14,014 bases of DNA from Collinsella aerofaciens (lineage in GTDB: Bacteria; Actinomycetota; Coriobacteriia; Coriobacteriales; Coriobacteriaceae), in contig NZ_JAQLDU010000025.1 in the NCBI RefSeq assembly GCF_028209625.1, positions 1 through 14,014 of the forward strand, written 5' to 3'. The position numbers and the translations under genes are program-made. Below the pieces are notes generated by a model. The model was not told the DNA's origin. It ran no database searches and worked only from the letters and a program-made list of their open reading frames with translations. Below, one piece after another: positions 12,583 through 14,014 of the stretch; within the stretch, counting starts at the first letter, position 1; each line of letters starts with the position of its first letter.

Positions 12583-13011
12583 ATGGCTGAGAAGAAGGTT
12601 GCCAACGTCATTAAGCTCCAGATTCCTGCTGGTGCAGCTAACCCCGCTCCTCCCGTCGGTCCCGCCCTGGGCGCCGCTGGCGTGAACATCATGCAGTTCT
12701 GCCAGGCCTTTAACGCCGAGACGCAGGACAAGAAGGGTGACATCATCCCCGTTGAGATCTCTGTCTACGAGGACAAGTCCTTCTCCTTCATCACCAAGAC
12801 CCCGCCGGCGGCTCACCTCATCAAGAAGGAGCTGAACCTCAAGTCTGGTTCCGCTAAGCCCCAGGCCGACAAGGTTGGTCAGCTCTCCCAGGAGCAGCTC
12901 ACCAAGATCGCCGAGATCAAGATGCCGGACCTCAATGCCAACGACATTGACGCCGCCAAGAAGATCATCGCCGGTACCGCCCGCTCCATGGGCGTCACCA
13001 TCACTGAGTAG
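12583..13011 (+). CDS. rplK: 50S ribosomal protein L11
   Basis: L11 binds the GTPase-associated centre of 23S rRNA and takes part in factor binding and the stringent response. The 142 residues are standard. The N-terminal domain shows [20 protein letters not shown], with the proline-rich hinge, and [12 protein letters not shown]. The C-terminal rRNA-binding domain ends [16 protein letters not shown] at 12583 is chosen over ATG at 12577 because AAAGGA lies six bases before it and would touch the other. rplA follows after a structured 117-base gap. Confidence 0.98.
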   Translation: MAEKKVANVIKLQIPAGAANPAPPVGPALGAAGVNIMQFCQAFNAETQDKKGDIIPVEISVYEDKSFSFITKTPPAAHLIKKELNLKSGSAKPQADKVGQLSQEQLTKIAEIKMPDLNANDIDAAKKIIAGTARSMGVTITE

Positions 13012-13029
13012 CGATTTCTTTAGGTAATG

Positions 13030-13078
13030 ACGGGTGCTCCGACCGGGGCGCCCGTTATATGTGTGCAATAGGGCACAC
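13030..13078 (+). promoter_or_regulatory. Two consecutive hairpins in the rplK-rplA gap
   Basis: ACGGGTGCTCC (13030-13040) pairs with 13045-13055 (11 pairs, two G-U) around the tetraloop GACC. GTGTGC (13061-13066) pairs with GCACAC (13073-13078). The sequence after the first is TATATG rather than a U-run. It may be a weak attenuator or a processing/stability element. Confidence 0.42.
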
Positions 13079-13085
13079 GATACGA

Positions 13086-13115
13086 TGTGGGAGGGCTCAC
13101 GCCCGTTTAACCACA
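13086..13115 (+). promoter_or_regulatory. Candidate ribosomal protein L1 mRNA-binding site
   Basis: TGTGG (13086-13090) pairs with CCACA (13111-13115), and GGGC (13093-13096) with GCCC (13101-13104). Between the helices lies an asymmetric internal loop, GA on one side and GTTTAA on the other. Two helices joined by such a loop, with GTGGGAGG on the 5' strand, resemble the L1 site at the base of the 23S L1 stalk. L1 feedback on its own operon by mRNA mimicry is established. The AGGAGG site of rplA starts at the last base of the stem, so L1 binding could block it. Confidence 0.45.
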
Positions 13116-13128
13116 GGAGGTAATGCAC

Positions 13129-13836
13129 ATGGCTAAGCATGGTAAGAGCTATAACGCCGCTGCCGAGAAGATCGACCGCGCCACGCTCTACACCCCCCTT
13201 CAGGCTGCCAAGCTCATCAAGGAGCTCGACACCGCCAAGTTCGACGAGACCGTCGAGGCCCACTTCCGTCTGGGCATCGATACTCGTAAGGCTGACCAGA
13301 ACATCCGTGGTTCCATCTCCCTGCCCCACGGCACCGGCAAGACCGTTCGTGTTGCCGTCTTCGCCGAGGGCGAGAAGGCCCGCGAGGCTGAGGCTGCCGG
13401 CGCCGACATCATCGGTTCCGACGAGCTTGTCGCCCAGATTCAGAAGGGCGAGATCAACTTCGACGCCGCTATCGCTACGCCGAACATGATGGCCAAGGTT
13501 GGCCGCATCGGTAAGATCCTTGGTCCCCGTGGCCTCATGCCGAACCCCAAGCTCGGCACCGTGACCATGGACGTCGCCAAGATGGTCTCCGAGCTCAAGG
13601 CTGGCCGCGTTGAGTACCGCGCCGACCGCTACGGCATCTGCCACGTTCCCCTGGGCAAGAAGTCCTTCTCTGAGCAGCAGCTCGTCGAGAACTACGCTGC
13701 CCTGTACACCGAGATCCTGCGCGTCAAGCCCTCTTCTGCTAAGGGCAAGTACGTCAAGTCCATCTCCGTGTCTTCCACCATGGGCCCTGGCGTCAAGGTC
13801 GATCCCGCTATCCAGCGCGACTTCCTGGCTGAGTAA
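13129..13836 (+). CDS. rplA: 50S ribosomal protein L1
   Basis: L1 forms the mobile L1 stalk at the ribosomal E site and, in many bacteria, represses its own operon by binding the mRNA. The 235 residues are normal for the family. Seen motifs are [35 protein letters not shown] and the signature [16 protein letters not shown], which contacts rRNA, plus a C-terminal [15 protein letters not shown]. The start at 13129 has AGGAGG eight bases upstream; the in-frame ATG at 13123 would leave only two bases and is rejected. A strong terminator follows, so rplJ-rplL are not on this transcript within the window. Confidence 0.98.
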   Translation: MAKHGKSYNAAAEKIDRATLYTPLQAAKLIKELDTAKFDETVEAHFRLGIDTRKADQNIRGSISLPHGTGKTVRVAVFAEGEKAREAEAAGADIIGSDELVAQIQKGEINFDAAIATPNMMAKVGRIGKILGPRGLMPNPKLGTVTMDVAKMVSELKAGRVEYRADRYGICHVPLGKKSFSEQQLVENYAALYTEILRVKPSSAKGKYVKSISVSSTMGPGVKVDPAIQRDFLAE

Positions 13837-13872
13837 CTAACAGTTACTGCCTGAGCAAAGCAAGCATTGCTA

Positions 13873-13917
13873 AAGAGACCCGGTTCTGCCTCGTGCAGGA
13901 CCGGGTCTCTTGCTTTT
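13873..13917 (+). terminator. Intrinsic terminator after rplA
   Basis: AAGAGACCCGGT (13873-13884) pairs with ACCGGGTCTCTT (13900-13911). An inner CTGC/GCAG continues the stem around a CTCGT-type loop, and TGCTTTT follows. It closes the rplK-rplA unit. Confidence 0.92.
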
Positions 13918-13947
13918 GAGTCAACGAAACCACCACGAAGGGGACAG

Positions 13948-14014
13948 TGAACTGCCTCCCATTTCTTGGACATCGGGAAATGGGAGGTTTTCCATGAGTA
14001 TAGACCTCAGGGTG
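13948..14014 (+). mobile_element. Probable left end of an IS3-family insertion sequence (partial)
   Basis: TGAACTGCCTCCC followed by TTTCTTGGACATC has the look of the terminal inverted repeat of IS150-group IS3 elements, where TGAACTG.CCC....TTGGACA is common. Inside it, CCTCCCATTTC (13955-13965) pairs with GAAATGGGAGG (13977-13987), then TTTT. This could act as a terminator shielding the transposase from outside transcription. The right end is outside the window, so neither the target duplication nor the element length can be checked. Confidence 0.42.
13994..14014 (+). CDS. Possible first codons of an IS3-type orfA (partial)
   Basis: ATG at 13994 begins MSIDLRV and runs off the right edge after seven codons. 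GGGAGG (13982-13987) lies six bases upstream, a good ribosome site. Its place just inside the IS-like end suits orfA, the helix-turn-helix part of an IS3 transposase. Seven residues cannot confirm this. Confidence 0.33.

Noticed and set aside
11539..13644. Minus-strand open frame of 701 codons over secE-nusG-rplK-rplA
   Set aside because: It is antisense to four certain genes and has the Leu/Val/Gly/Asp-rich make-up typical of the reverse frame of high-GC genes; no family motif.

Overview
The window reads as chromosomal DNA of a high-GC bacterium, most likely a gut Coriobacteriia (Collinsella-like actinobacterium). This is inferred from G/C-ending codon use, strong AGGAGG-type ribosome sites, the order disA-ispD-ispF-cysS-rlmB-yacP, and the order tRNA-tuf-rpmG-tRNA-Trp-secE-nusG-rplK-rplA. 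No database search was possible, so the genus is a guess.

Left part (1-2770, minus strand): the possible first codons of a LacI-like regulator run off the left edge. Next come a complete hipB-hipA toxin-antitoxin pair with a palindromic operator, and mntP, a manganese exporter behind a yybP-ykoY Mn2+ riboswitch that ends in an intrinsic terminator.

Middle (2930-8442, plus strand): a tightly packed housekeeping run. It makes c-di-AMP (disA), two steps of the MEP isoprenoid pathway (ispD, ispF) and cysteinyl-tRNA (cysS). After a 103-nt palindrome it continues with a 23S rRNA 2'-O-methyltransferase (rlmB) and a YacP/Rae1-type NYN ribonuclease (yacP). Translational coupling is visible: disA/ispD overlap by 1 base, ispD/ispF by 11, and 3-base gaps follow.

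Non-coding stretch (8443-9454): this is the least explained part. It holds a tRNA-Thr-like relic, a three-box hairpin switch or terminator, tRNA-Thr(UGU) with promoter and terminator, two tandem 57-nt palindromic modules at an exact 80-nt period, and a nested palindrome built from five copies of a GAGCGTGG-type repeat. No protein gene is credible here.

Right part (9455-13917, plus strand): the translation/transcription-factor cluster. tRNA-Tyr, tRNA-Thr(GGU) and tRNA-Met are followed by tuf, then a strong terminator, then rpmG, tRNA-Trp, secE, nusG, rplK and rplA. The promoters before tRNA-Tyr and before rpmG share a nearly identical 18-base segment around the -35. A hairpin resembling an L1-binding site abuts the rplA ribosome site. 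The last ~67 bases look like the left end of an IS3-family insertion sequence.
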